From Chromatiales bacterium (GTDB lineage Bacteria > Pseudomonadota > Gammaproteobacteria > Chromatiales > Chromatiaceae): a stretch of DNA of 46,646 bases. The stretch lies in NCBI GenBank assembly GCA_022360905.1, contig JAKSBX010000069.1, forward strand, positions 1 to 46,646, read 5' to 3'. The position numbers and the translations under genes were made by a program. This document shows, piece after piece, positions 7,209 to 15,777 of the stretch. Within the stretch, counting starts at the first letter, position 1, and the number at the start of each line of letters is the position of its first letter. The notes below the pieces were generated by a model. The model saw only the letters and a list, made by a program, of their open reading frames with translations. It was not told where the DNA came from and made no database searches.

Positions 7209-7240
7209 CCCCCAGAGGGCAGAAAAACAGCTCTGGGGGG
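7208..7240 (-). terminator. 10-bp GC-rich hairpin downstream of phaA
   Basis: CCCCCCAGAG (7208-7217) pairs perfectly with CTCTGGGGGG (7231-7240), 13-base loop, 44 bases past the phaA stop. It lacks a T-run on either strand, so it may be a weak or rho-assisted terminator or an mRNA-end stabiliser. Confidence 0.5.
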
Positions 7241-7283
7241 ATTCACCCGCACCCCTGGCTGGGGTGGGCGGCTTCAAGGTCTT

Positions 7284-8468
7284 TTAGGCTTTTTCCACTG
7301 CCATGGCGACACCCTGTCCACCACCGATACAGAGGGTTGCCAAGCCTTTCTGGCTGTTGCTCCGCTGCATTTCATGCAGCAGGGTTACCAACACCCGGCA
7401 GCCTGAAGCGCCGATCGGATGACCCAGGGCGATTGCACCGCCGTGCACGTTGACTTTGTCCGTATCCCAGCCCATCTCCTGGTTGACGCACATGGCCTGA
7501 GCGGCAAATGCCTCGTTGGCTTCGATACGGTCCAGGTCGTTGGCTTGCCAGCCGGCCTTTTCCAGACACTTGGTCGATGCGGGGATTGGGCCTGTACCCA
7601 TAATTGCCGGATCCACACCAGCCGAGGAGAAGGCAACGATTTTGGCCATGGGTGTGAGGCCCAGTTCCTTGGCGCGGCTTTCGGACATCACCAGAACAAC
7701 CGCAGCACCGTCGTTCAGACCCGATGCATTACCCGCGGTAACCGAGCCCTCTTTGGAGAAAGCGGGGCGCAGCTTGCCCAGAGATTCAGCCGTGGTGCCG
7801 GCACGGGGGAACTCATCCCGGTCGAAAACCACGGGATCTCCTTTTCGCTGGGGGATCTCAATGGGCACAATTTCGTCACTGAACACCTGATCGTCCAGCG
7901 CAGCCTCAGCTTTTTGCTGGGAAGCGGCAGCGAATTCATCCTGCGCCTCACGGGAGAAACCAAATTTTTCCGCGATGTTTTCGGCGGTGGTACCCATGTG
8001 GTAGTTGTTGAAGGCATCCCACAAGCCATCCTTGATCATGGTGTCGACCATTTTCCAATCTCCCATTTTACTGCCGTTACGGGAGTTGGGCAGGACATGG
8101 GGCGCCAGGCTCATGTTCTCCTGACCACCGGCGATGACGATTTCCGCATCGCCACAGGCAATCGCCTGCATCGCCAGGTGTACGGCTTTCAGCCCACTGC
8201 CGCAAACCTTGTTGATGGTCAGAGCCGGGGTCTCGACCGGAAGACCGGCCGCGAGACTCGCCTGACGGGCCGGGTTTTGGCCGGTACCGGCCGTCAGTAC
8301 CTGACCGAGAATCACTTCATCAACCTGGTCGGGTTTGACGCCAGCACGTTCCAGCAGTCCTTTGATGACGGTCGCGCCTAGCTGATGCCCGGGAATTTTC
8401 GCCAGACTGCCGCCAAAGGTGCCGATGGCACTGCGGGCCGCCCCTACGATGACTATGTTTTCGCTCAC
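7284..8468 (-). CDS. phaA: acetyl-CoA acetyltransferase (beta-ketothiolase)
   Basis: 394 aa, the normal thiolase length. It condenses two acetyl-CoA to acetoacetyl-CoA, the first step of PHB synthesis. The catalytic triad is in place: C89 in [12 protein letters not shown]350 in [10 protein letters not shown] and C380 in LCIGGGQG. The biosynthetic-thiolase stretch GGQENMS (115-120) and the NEAFAAQA motif are present. The start codon is GTG at 8468 (GTG AGC GAA AAC), with GAGG about 10 bases upstream; no better ATG is nearby. It is divergent from phaE over a 288-base intergenic region and on the same strand as phaR, the phasin gene and phaB. Confidence 0.95.
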   Translation of the reverse strand: MSENIVIVGAARSAIGTFGGSLAKIPGHQLGATVIKGLLERAGVKPDQVDEVILGQVLTAGTGQNPARQASLAAGLPVETPALTINKVCGSGLKAVHLAMQAIACGDAEIVIAGGQENMSLAPHVLPNSRNGSKMGDWKMVDTMIKDGLWDAFNNYHMGTTAENIAEKFGFSREAQDEFAAASQQKAEAALDDQVFSDEIVPIEIPQRKGDPVVFDRDEFPRAGTTAESLGKLRPAFSKEGSVTAGNASGLNDGAAVVLVMSESRAKELGLTPMAKIVAFSSAGVDPAIMGTGPIPASTKCLEKAGWQANDLDRIEANEAFAAQAMCVNQEMGWDTDKVNVHGGAIALGHPIGASGCRVLVTLLHEMQRSNSQKGLATLCIGGGQGVAMAVEKA

Positions 8469-8588
8469 GTTGGTTAATCCTCACATTATATTGTTTATCG
8501 AGATCTGTCTGTTTGAAAGACCGTTGTGTGGTGGCTGAAACACTCGAACTGCATTATGAATTGGCCAACCTTGGTGTATGTTTTAACA

Positions 8589-8613
8589 AAAATTGTTGCA
8601 GCGCACAAATTTT
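8589..8613. promoter_or_regulatory. imperfect PhaR-type dyad in the phaA/phaE divergent promoter region
   Basis: AATTGTTGCAGCGCACAAATT (8591-8611) is an imperfect version of the phasin-promoter dyad, with the same AT flanks and a GCGCACAAATTTT right arm. It lies about 145 bases from the phaE start and 120 from phaA, so a single regulator could affect both directions. The rest of the 288-base gap shows no ORF. Confidence 0.5.
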
Positions 8614-8756
8614 ATTGCTAGCTTATTGGGCATGAGTGTTCTCTGCTGGGTTTTATAGTCTTTTGTCTTAAGTACGACAACCTTGCCTGGATTAATGCAG
8701 TTCAACCCTGACGAAACACCTAAAGAACTATTGAGACATAAACAAGAGACCATACC

Positions 8757-9857
8757 ATGAGTGAATCAGCTTTTTGGAACGAAGACTGGATGAAAATCCA
8801 GCAGAGTTATTGGGAGAACTGGACCGATATGAGCCGCAAGGCAATGGGCATGGAGCCTCCCAAGTCCCCACTGGAGAACGCCATGGACCATTGGTGGCAG
8901 GCCGTCTCTCCGTCAGCTAGCGATATGTCGCGTGATTTCATGGGCAAGATGATGGAGCAGACCAAGAGCTACTTCCGTCTGGCTGAGGGTTACTTCAGCA
9001 ATGCCCACGACAGCAATAATTGGCTGGATGCGGCCAACCGCACAGTGAGCGATATGCAGAGCATGTTCAGCAACAGTCTGGAGAGTGTCTATAACGGCAC
9101 TGAGACAGCTGGTGACGATGCCATGCATAAGATGATGGCATTCTGGGAAATGCCCATGGACAACTGGCAGCGTATGGTCTCCTCCCTGTCACTGATGCCT
9201 GGTGACCTGCTACGCAATATGCCGCACCAGGATGGACTGGAGCGATTTCTGAGCGCCCCTGGACTGGGTTACATGCGAGAGGAGGAGGGGCAGTACAAAA
9301 AACTGACCCATGCGGTGGTTAACTATCAGCGCAACCTGGGCGAGTACGTAAAGTTCTTTTCCAACCTGGGTCTGCTTGCTGCCAATCGCATGAAAGACAA
9401 GATTCAGGATGTCGCTGAGAGTGGCAAGCAGATTGACAGTGCCCGCGGGCTCTACGACCTTTGGGTCAGCAGCAGTGAAGAGGTTTATGGTGAGCAGGTA
9501 ATGACCCCTGAGTACGCCAAGATTCACGGTTCGCTGGTCAACAGCCTGATGAAATTGAAACAGCGTCTGGGCCATGTGGTGGACGAAGCGCTGGGTGGTC
9601 TGAATATGCCTACCCGTCGCGAGCTTCGCACCCTGCAGGATCGCCTGCAGGAGTCTCGTCGTGAGGCCAAAGCGATGAAAGCCGAGATTGAACTGCTGAA
9701 AGAGCAGATGATCGAGATGCGCTCATTGGCCAGTAGCCAGCCGAAGCCGGCTGCGGCAGAAACCGCTGCCAAGCCGAAAGCGACGGCGAAAAAGAAAGCC
9801 AGCGCAAAAAAGAAGGCCGCAACCAAGAAAGCACAGCCGAAAGCTGATGCATCCTAA
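8757..9857 (+). CDS. phaE: class III PHA synthase subunit PhaE
   Basis: 366 aa. PhaE is the non-catalytic partner that activates PhaC in class III synthases at the granule surface. Matching features are the Trp-rich N-terminus WNEDWMKIQQSYWENWTDM, the conserved region around GLGYMREEEGQYKKL and YQRNLGEYVKFF (about 160-205), and a coiled-coil segment near 290-325. The last 35 residues are an Ala/Lys repeat tail (AKKKASAKKKAATKK), histone H1-like, which may bind nucleic acid or the granule; such tails vary between PhaE proteins. phaC follows after 46 bases, so the two form an operon. Confidence 0.92.
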   Translation: MSESAFWNEDWMKIQQSYWENWTDMSRKAMGMEPPKSPLENAMDHWWQAVSPSASDMSRDFMGKMMEQTKSYFRLAEGYFSNAHDSNNWLDAANRTVSDMQSMFSNSLESVYNGTETAGDDAMHKMMAFWEMPMDNWQRMVSSLSLMPGDLLRNMPHQDGLERFLSAPGLGYMREEEGQYKKLTHAVVNYQRNLGEYVKFFSNLGLLAANRMKDKIQDVAESGKQIDSARGLYDLWVSSSEEVYGEQVMTPEYAKIHGSLVNSLMKLKQRLGHVVDEALGGLNMPTRRELRTLQDRLQESRREAKAMKAEIELLKEQMIEMRSLASSQPKPAAAETAAKPKATAKKKASAKKKAATKKAQPKADAS

Positions 9858-9903
9858 GGCTATCCCTGTACACATCAAGTGATCGGAATTGAGGAGAACA
9901 GAC

Positions 9904-10974
9904 GTGCAACCATTTAACATGCGGCCCGATCAATTGGCCGAAGAGATGATCGACTACAGCCGTAAGCTGGGCAAAGGTGTCGAAAATCTGATGAACGCAG
10001 ACAAGATAGACGCAGGTGTAACGCCGAAAGTAGAGGTGTACTGCGAAGACAAGCTGCGCCTCTACCGGTATGAGGCCCCTGCAGACGTAGTACAGAGCTC
10101 AGTACCCACGTTGATCGTCTATGCGTTGGTGAACCGCCCTTACATGACCGACCTGCAGGAGAATCGCTCGACCGTGAGAAATCTTCTGGCAGCAGGCCAG
10201 GATGTCTATCTGGTGGACTGGGGATATCCGGATGAGGCGGATCGTGCCCTGACCATGGATGATTACATAAACGGCTATCTCGATCGCTGTGTCGACGTCA
10301 TTCGTAAGCGCCACAAACTGGATAAAATCAACATCCTGGGTATCTGCCAGGGCGGTGCATTCAGTCTTTGCTACGCGTCGATGCACCCGGACAAGGTGAA
10401 AAACCTGATCACCATGGTGACCCCGGTCGATTTCAAAACCCCCGACAACATGCTCTCTGCCTGGGTGCAGCACATGGATGTGGATCTGCTCATCGATACC
10501 CTGGGCAATGTGCCTGGCGAGCTGCTCAACTGGACATTTCTCTCGCTGAAACCCTTCAGCCTGACGGGTCAGAAATACCTGAGCATGGTCGATGTTCTGG
10601 AAGATGAAGACAAATTGAAGAATTTCCTGCGTATGGAGAAGTGGATCTTCGACAGCCCGGATCAGGCCGGAGAGACTTTCCGTCAGTTCACGAAGGATTT
10701 CTACCAGCAGAACGGCTTTCTCGAAGGCGGTGTGAAGATCGGTGATCGTCAGGTCGACTTGAAGAACATCACTTGTCCGGTGCTGAATATCTACGCCGAA
10801 CAAGATCATCTGGTGCCACCCGATGCATCCAGAGCGCTTCGTGGTTTGACCAGCAGTAAAGACTACACCGAGCTCTCTTTCCCTGGCGGACATATTGGTA
10901 TCTATGTCAGCGGAAAGGCGCAGAAAGAGGTTCCACCTTCAATCGGTAAGTGGCTCGACGAGCGTACAAAATAG
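9904..10974 (+). CDS. phaC: class III PHA synthase catalytic subunit PhaC
   Basis: 356 aa, the usual size of class III PhaC. It polymerises (R)-3-hydroxyacyl-CoA. The lipase-like box GICQGG carries catalytic C148, with D301 in AEQDHLVP and H330 in FPGGHIG, within one residue of the Allochromatium enzyme numbering (149/302/331). The frame is open from a TTG at 9889, but GTG at 9904 has GAGGAG at 7-base spacing and gives MQPFNMRPDQ, so it is preferred. The T-run terminator at 11021-11048 ends the phaE-phaC operon. Confidence 0.95.
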   Translation: MQPFNMRPDQLAEEMIDYSRKLGKGVENLMNADKIDAGVTPKVEVYCEDKLRLYRYEAPADVVQSSVPTLIVYALVNRPYMTDLQENRSTVRNLLAAGQDVYLVDWGYPDEADRALTMDDYINGYLDRCVDVIRKRHKLDKINILGICQGGAFSLCYASMHPDKVKNLITMVTPVDFKTPDNMLSAWVQHMDVDLLIDTLGNVPGELLNWTFLSLKPFSLTGQKYLSMVDVLEDEDKLKNFLRMEKWIFDSPDQAGETFRQFTKDFYQQNGFLEGGVKIGDRQVDLKNITCPVLNIYAEQDHLVPPDASRALRGLTSSKDYTELSFPGGHIGIYVSGKAQKEVPPSIGKWLDERTK

Positions 10975-11020
10975 TTTCTTCCTAATGATCCTCCGCCGGT
11001 AGTCTCTACCGGTTTCTTTC

Positions 11021-11048
11021 GGGGTGCCGCCAGGCACCCCTTTTTTTT
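11021..11048 (+). terminator. rho-independent terminator of phaEC
   Basis: GGGGTGCC (11021-11028) pairs with GGCACCCC (11033-11040) followed by eight T. A smaller stem, CCGGTAG/CTACCGG (10996-11012), precedes it. Confidence 0.92.
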
Positions 11049-11199
11049 GGCCTTAATTTAAACCTGAAACTGGCTTGGTGATTCAGCGAGGTTCGGGGTG
11101 GGATAGTGCATGGCAGGTCTGATTCTGAGTTCCAATGTTCCCTGTTTTTTACATGGCATTCTCCGCTGGATTTTTTCTCCTGGGTGGCTAATCTTGAAA

Positions 11200-11216
11200 T
11201 TGTACACAATGTACAA
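11200..11216. promoter_or_regulatory. TGTACA box pair (LitR-type operator), upstream of 54-aa ORF operon
   Basis: TTGTACACAATGTACAA is a perfect dyad with two TGTACA units whose starts are 9 bases apart. A -10-like TATTAT lies at 11231-11236, so the box overlaps the -35 region, where a repressor would sit. The same arrangement (TATACA and TGTACA, 9 apart) occurs at the promoter of the LitR-like gene (30906-30920), and a 10-base-spaced pair lies at 24930-24945. CarH/LitR MerR-type light regulators bind TGTACA-type boxes. This links the operon to that regulator by inference. Confidence 0.65.
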
Positions 11217-11255
11217 ATAAATATTGTTAATATTATACAGTAAAGAGAGGTCGCT

Positions 11256-11420
11256 ATGAGCGGATATGAGAGACAGGTTCTTGAGACTGAGCGTTTTTAT
11301 GACCGCCAGATGGATGCAATCGAAGAGAGTGGCGTAGAGATACTGACTTCTGTCGTGCCTGGCAGTCGGCTGCATGAAATCATCCACAATCCGGTGGATG
11401 AAGGCATCGACGAGGGATGA
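11256..11420 (+). CDS. 54-aa acidic small protein, unknown
   Basis: ATG at 11256 with AGAGAGG 5-12 bases upstream, 54 codons to TGA at 11418-11420. It starts MSGYERQVLETERFYDRQMD and ends GIDEG. It is acidic, predicted helical for the first 25 residues, with no signal or membrane segment, so it is probably cytoplasmic. I recognise no family. It is the first gene after the TGTACA dyad and a good -10, 54 bases ahead of the RnfG-like gene on the same strand, which suggests one transcript. Confidence 0.6.
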   Translation: MSGYERQVLETERFYDRQMDAIEESGVEILTSVVPGSRLHEIIHNPVDEGIDEG

Positions 11421-11474
11421 GTCAGTTTCGGGCTGGCTGGGTAAGGGCTCTTCAGCATCAACGGGTGAACGAGC

Positions 11475-12209
11475 ATGAATAGTGCATTTCAGCACCGGTT
11501 CAAACTGGTTACTGCTGGCCTGGTCCTGGGTCTTTTCACGGCATTTGGGGTTACTATGGTGACCCTGGTGTATGAAAAGACAGCCCAGCGGATTGCCGAA
11601 AACCAACTCCTGGAGACCTATCGGGCGTTCGATCAGGTGCTTCAGGGTCAGGCTTACGACAATCGCCCACTGGATCATCCAACCCAACTGGCACCTGTGG
11701 ATTGGCTGAACGGTGGAGAACCGATCACAATCTATACGGCGAAACGAAACGGACAGCCCATTGCAACACTGCTCAGTATCAATGCTCAGCAGGGCTATAA
11801 CGGCACAATCACCCTGTTGTTGGGGATACTTGCCAACGGAACGCTGTCGGGTGTTGAAGTCGTCAGGCATCGTGAGACGCCCGGTCTGGGTGACAAAATC
11901 GAATCCCACCGCTCAGATTGGTTGAAGCAGTTTGAAGGGCGTTCATTGCGCTCACCAAACGAGGAGCGTTGGGGCGTGAAGCGGGATGGCGGGGTGTTCG
12001 ATCAGATTACTGGCGCCACAGTGACTTCCCGCACAGTGGTGATGTCACTCAAACAAGCCTTGAGTTACCTGCAGGAGTTACGTCCGGAGCTGTTTGAGCA
12101 GGCAGAACCATCCACATCGCATAGCTCAGACAAGCCGACAGTTACACTCCCGAACTGGGTCTATGTACATCAGCGTTTGCCGGATCCGAAACAAGGTTTA
12201 CTGATATGA
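11475..12209 (+). CDS. RnfG/RsxG-like FMN-binding membrane protein
   Basis: 244 aa. One membrane helix at about 12-34 is followed by a periplasmic domain with RETPGLGDKIE (conserved in RnfG/NqrC) and the FMN-attachment motif DQITGATVTSRTVV, where a threonine near residue 180 would carry covalently bound FMN. In RnfG this subunit belongs to a six-gene electron-transport complex, but no rnfA, rnfB, rnfC, rnfD or rnfE is nearby, so it is a stand-alone homologue. It overlaps the glutathione peroxidase gene by four bases (ATGA), so they are translationally coupled. A role delivering or receiving electrons in the periplasm during oxidative or light stress is inference. Confidence 0.85.
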   Translation: MNSAFQHRFKLVTAGLVLGLFTAFGVTMVTLVYEKTAQRIAENQLLETYRAFDQVLQGQAYDNRPLDHPTQLAPVDWLNGGEPITIYTAKRNGQPIATLLSINAQQGYNGTITLLLGILANGTLSGVEVVRHRETPGLGDKIESHRSDWLKQFEGRSLRSPNEERWGVKRDGGVFDQITGATVTSRTVVMSLKQALSYLQELRPELFEQAEPSTSHSSDKPTVTLPNWVYVHQRLPDPKQGLLI

Positions 12210-12745
12210 TCAAATTACTCTTGATCGGTTTAATGGTGTTAGCTCAGCAGGCTTCAGCAGAGAGTAACTGCCCCGAAACACTGGATTTCAGCAAACGGCA
12301 ACTTGCTGGTGAACAACTGGTAAACCTTTGTGAGGCCTACCATGGAAAAGTTGTACTGATCGTAAACAGTGCCAGTAAATGCGGATTTACTCCCCAATAT
12401 GAGGGCTTGGAAAACCTTTACCGAAAGTACAAAGATCGAGGTCTTGTTGTGTTGGGTTTTCCAAGCAACGATTTTGGTGCTCAGGAACCTGGCAGTGAAA
12501 AACAGATTCAATCCTTCTGTCGTAATACTTACAGTATTGAATTTCCAATGTTCGAGAAGATCAGGGTACGTGAGGGCAACGCCGATCCCTTGTACCAGGT
12601 ACTTGCCCGCAAAGCGGGAGAGTACCCGGCCTGGAATTTCCATAAATACCTGCTCAACCGCAACGGGGAGTTGGTGGGGAGTTTCCCAAGTCGGATAAAA
12701 CCGCAAAGTCAAGCATTGGTTAACGCAATAAACGATCTGCTATGA
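12206..12745 (+). CDS. periplasmic glutathione peroxidase family protein
   Basis: 179 aa with a signal peptide ending about residue 18 (VLAQQASA). The mature part is a complete glutathione/thioredoxin peroxidase fold: peroxidatic C59 in VNSASKCGFTPQYEGLE, Q93 in GFPSNDFGAQEPG, and W143/N144 in AWNFHKYLL form the usual catalytic set. It uses cysteine, not selenocysteine. Such enzymes reduce lipid or other hydroperoxides; periplasmic versions exist in many proteobacteria, usually with thioredoxin-like donors. Coupling to the RnfG-like gene and the TGTACA box upstream suggests a role against photo-oxidative lipid peroxides (inference). Confidence 0.92.
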   Translation: MIKLLLIGLMVLAQQASAESNCPETLDFSKRQLAGEQLVNLCEAYHGKVVLIVNSASKCGFTPQYEGLENLYRKYKDRGLVVLGFPSNDFGAQEPGSEKQIQSFCRNTYSIEFPMFEKIRVREGNADPLYQVLARKAGEYPAWNFHKYLLNRNGELVGSFPSRIKPQSQALVNAINDLL

Positions 12746-13176
12746 GTGAATACACTGCTGTTGTGTCAGATCCTCTTTTATCGATCTAATACCTAGAAAA
12801 ACCATGGTTAGGACGCTCGAAGTCCCTTTGACCAAGATGCGCCTCGTCGCTAATCTTTACACTCATTGCAAGAACCAGAAAGGTTGAAAGAGCATTTCCT
12901 GCAGCCCTGTGGTTAGGGTTTTCATTTGCTAAACTCCAATCGGCTAATATGGCCGCTTAAAGTGCCGGGTTAATAGCTCTGATATGATGTCTCCTGAGTG
13001 GTTTTTGTCCATAATGGATAGAGTTCTAATCCATTCCCCGAATCAGTCGAATTACTAAATTTGGCAATCTCAGATTGATCAGAGGTTTCCGAATATTGAA
13101 TGAAATGGCATATGCCCGACAATGGCCGGGCATTCACTAAACTGACTCACCAAACACGCATTTGGAATCGATAGCG
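12746..13176. other. 431-base gap before nhaA
   Basis: No supported gene. A hairpin close to nhaA, ATGCCCG (13112-13118) with CGGGCAT (13127-13133) over an 8-base loop, is 43 bases before the start and could be a leader structure. The rest shows no convincing repeat or box. Confidence 0.5.
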
Positions 13177-14391
13177 ATGAAAAACAACTACGTATATGCG
13201 GATGAGTTTTCCAAGTGGATTCAGGATTTTATGCGTCGGGATTCTGCCAGTGGCATTATTCTGATTTTTGCTGCAGTGCTTGCATTGCTGATGGAAAACT
13301 CCCCGCTGAGTTGGATCTATGATGCGCTTCTCAGTACCCCAGTGGAGATACGTGTTGGTGCGCTGCATCTGGATAAGCCGCTCTTGTTGTGGATCAACGA
13401 TGGCCTGATGGCCGTGTTCTTTATGCTGATCGGCCTGGAGGTCAAACGGGAATTCCTGGAAGGGGAGTTGTCCAGGGCAGATCAGATTATTCTGCCCGGT
13501 TTAGGTGCGGTAGGCGGGATGTTGGTACCGGCAGCCATTTACTATGCACTGAATGTCGAAGACCCGGTGGCATTGAATGGTTGGGCTATCCCGGCGGCTA
13601 CCGATATCGCCTTTGCGTTAGGCATTCTCTCCTTGGCGGGTAGCCGGGTGCCGGTCTCTTTGCGGGTTTTTTTAATGGCCCTGGCTATTTTCGATGATCT
13701 GGGTGCCATTATCATCATCGCAATCTTTTATACGGCCGATCTCTCTTTTTACAGTCTGGTTTTGGCGTTCTCCATGATCGCTATACTTTTCCTCCTCAAC
13801 TTCATGCATGTGACGCGTCTGTCGGCCTATGTGGTTGTCGGCATCATCCTCTGGATCGCGGTGTTGAAATCGGGGGTGCACGCTACCCTGGCTGGTGTGG
13901 TTTTGGGGTTAATGATCCCGATCAGTGACCCCAAAAATGAGGCTCGTTCCCCTCTACGGGAAGTGGAACATGGTTTGCATCAATGGGTCGCTTTTGTGAT
14001 ATTGCCAATCTTTGCCTTCGCCAATGCGGGTGTGTCACTGTCAGGTCTGAGTATTGGCGATCTGATGGAGCCGGTTCCCTTAGGAATCGCCGCTGGTCTG
14101 TTTATCGGTAAACCGCTGGGTATTATGCTGTTCTGTGGTGGAGCAATTCTGTTAGGTTTTGCGAATCTGCCTACAAGAGCCAATTGGTTTGGCTTATTCG
14201 CAACTTCTGTTCTGTGCGGTATTGGTTTTACCATGAGTCTGTTTATTGCTTCTTTGGCATTTGAACAGAGTGGGGAGGGGGCTCTGATATTGGGGGACAG
14301 ACTTGGTATCCTGTTGGGATCGGGGTTGTCCGCGGTCGTCGGATTGATGCTACTCAAATGGTTTAATCCATCAACTGATCAAAATAACTAG
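13177..14391 (+). CDS. nhaA: Na+/H+ antiporter NhaA
   Basis: 404 aa with about twelve membrane segments. It exchanges two external protons for one cytoplasmic Na+. Signature stretches match Escherichia coli NhaA closely: GLEVKREFLEGEL near the pH-sensor region, AIPAATDIAFALG with D143, and ALAIFDDLGAIIIIA with the ion-binding pair D173/D174. The open frame extends to a TTG at 13162, but ATG 13177 gives MKNNYVYADEF, aligned with the family start; the ribosome site is weak for both. The TAG stop (14389-14391) forms the first bases of a family C repeat. The convergent kinase-like gene ends 47 bases away. Confidence 0.95.
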   Translation: MKNNYVYADEFSKWIQDFMRRDSASGIILIFAAVLALLMENSPLSWIYDALLSTPVEIRVGALHLDKPLLLWINDGLMAVFFMLIGLEVKREFLEGELSRADQIILPGLGAVGGMLVPAAIYYALNVEDPVALNGWAIPAATDIAFALGILSLAGSRVPVSLRVFLMALAIFDDLGAIIIIAIFYTADLSFYSLVLAFSMIAILFLLNFMHVTRLSAYVVVGIILWIAVLKSGVHATLAGVVLGLMIPISDPKNEARSPLREVEHGLHQWVAFVILPIFAFANAGVSLSGLSIGDLMEPVPLGIAAGLFIGKPLGIMLFCGGAILLGFANLPTRANWFGLFATSVLCGIGFTMSLFIASLAFEQSGEGALILGDRLGILLGSGLSAVVGLMLLKWFNPSTDQNN

Positions 14392-14413
14392 GGCCTGTTA
14401 GCATAAATCCAAT
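14389..14413. repeat. family C repeat, inverted orientation, starting at the nhaA stop
   Basis: TAGGGCCTGTTAGCATAAAT followed by CCAAT matches, in reverse complement, the ATTGGATTCGTGTTAACAGG + CCCTTA of 40834-40858 with few mismatches. Its first three bases are the nhaA stop codon. Confidence 0.6.
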
Positions 14414-14437
14414 GAGCGCCACTTTTTGGTCAGCGGG

Positions 14438-15769
14438 TTAATAGATTGACAGATCTAGTGCCAATGCCCTTACATTGAGCTTGGCTTTGAGTCTTACACA
14501 GGCAAGGTAGAGACCGGCGAGTTTACGATGCAGTAACAGCACATCGTGGGGAGGTAGATGCCAATAGTGTTGATTCAAGCGAAGTTCAATGGCCTGTTCA
14601 CTCATACGCGTCATCAAATCCGAGTTGGCAAAATCATACCTGCCTGTTGCTCTTATCGGCTCTGTGACACTTTTTAGTAAACCAATGACTGCAGTTCTGT
14701 ATCGATCAGGCGCCTGCTCCTGCAGATAGCCCACATCCATTGCAGCCAGTTCCATCTGTTTGCTATCCCCATCCAGTGCCGCCTGTAACAGGTGTTTGAA
14801 TGCTCGAGTACGATGTTTTTCGTAAAACTGGATGGCACCGAAGTCGAGCAGTCCAAGAAGATCACTCCGACTGTCATAGCGATAATTGGCGAAATTGGGA
14901 TCGGTTTGAACTGTACCCCAACAGAATGTCTCTTGTAACGCCAACATGACCAAACGTTCGGCTACGCTGTTACGTACCGCTGCAGGGAGTGAAACCAACT
15001 CGTCTAGAGGTACTCCCGGTATATACTCCATAACCAGTACTTCATGCGTGGATCGATCGAGGTCAGTTGATGGTATACGAAAGCCTGTTAAGGATTTGAT
15101 CTGTTTTGCATACTCGATGGTATTGGCTGCCTCGTTTAGGTAATCAGCCTCCTTCTGCAGTTGAAACTTGGTTTCCGCAAGCAGGGTACCGAGATCCAGT
15201 TCCTGAGGTATCAATCTAAACAGTCTCAGCAATGTGGCAACATTGTCGACGTCACTATCAATGCTGTTTCGAATGCCCGGGTATTGGATCTTGATCGCGA
15301 GGTGTTCTCCTTGCTTGGTAGTCGCCTCATGAACCTGTCCTATGGAGGCCGCTGCAATTGGAGTGAAGTGAAACCTCTTAAATTGTCGTTCCCATAACTT
15401 GCCCCAGTTGTTATCCAATACCATAGCGACCTGTCCCAAAGGCATATGGTGAGCATCCTCTCGCAGACGTTCAAGGATTTTACTGAACTCTGCAGGTAAC
15501 AAGTCACCGGCTTCCATGGAAATCATCTGTCCCAGCTTCATGGCGGCACCGCGCAGTTCAGCAAGATGTTCTGCAAGGCGATTCGCATTGGCCGGGGTTA
15601 GAAGAAGGTTTGATGCACTTTTGTCCCGGCCGGTTAGAATCCGTTTAAACCCTTCCGTCAGCGCTCCGCCTGCCACATTACCCGCGAGTTGACCCATCTT
15701 GAGTAAACGGCTGGATCTGCTGTCGGGTACCGGACTTTGGATGCTTTTGTAGTTTGATTCTTGGCCCAT
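14438..15769 (-). CDS. ABC1/COQ8(ADCK3)-like atypical kinase family protein
   Basis: 443 aa, single domain, no obvious membrane helix. It has the family's KxGQ motif (K78-Q81), the alanine-rich loop AAASIGQVHEA (139-149) that replaces the usual P-loop, an invariant lysine K160 in LAIKIQYPG, QTDPNFANY (288-296) and the DFG triad D309-G311. QTDPN is the COQ8/ADCK3 form, whereas bacterial UbiB usually has HxDPHPGN, so this is an ADCK3-type paralogue. Family members act as ATPases supporting ubiquinone synthesis. GAGG precedes the ATG. It starts 8 bases after the NDUFA9-like gene, so the two probably share a transcript. Confidence 0.88.
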   Translation of the reverse strand: MGQESNYKSIQSPVPDSRSSRLLKMGQLAGNVAGGALTEGFKRILTGRDKSASNLLLTPANANRLAEHLAELRGAAMKLGQMISMEAGDLLPAEFSKILERLREDAHHMPLGQVAMVLDNNWGKLWERQFKRFHFTPIAAASIGQVHEATTKQGEHLAIKIQYPGIRNSIDSDVDNVATLLRLFRLIPQELDLGTLLAETKFQLQKEADYLNEAANTIEYAKQIKSLTGFRIPSTDLDRSTHEVLVMEYIPGVPLDELVSLPAAVRNSVAERLVMLALQETFCWGTVQTDPNFANYRYDSRSDLLGLLDFGAIQFYEKHRTRAFKHLLQAALDGDSKQMELAAMDVGYLQEQAPDRYRTAVIGLLKSVTEPIRATGRYDFANSDLMTRMSEQAIELRLNQHYWHLPPHDVLLLHRKLAGLYLACVRLKAKLNVRALALDLSIY

Positions 15770-15777
15770 AATTGGCC

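Noticed and set aside
7419..8381. 320-codon plus-strand open frame inside phaA
   Set aside because: Antisense shadow of a conserved thiolase; no ribosome site or motif.
9867..9872. TGTACA between phaE and phaC
   Set aside because: A single unit without a partner, inside an operon; further single units inside coding regions (about 12166, 17056, 28589, 31391) were rejected for the same reason.
10099..10893. 264-codon minus-strand open frame inside phaC
   Set aside because: Antisense to a gene with a complete catalytic triad; the translation has a His/Ile/Gln-rich shadow composition.
11058..11909. 283-codon minus-strand open frame
   Set aside because: It runs across a terminator, a promoter and the antisense of the RnfG-like gene; its translation has no domain and the plus-strand genes explain the region.
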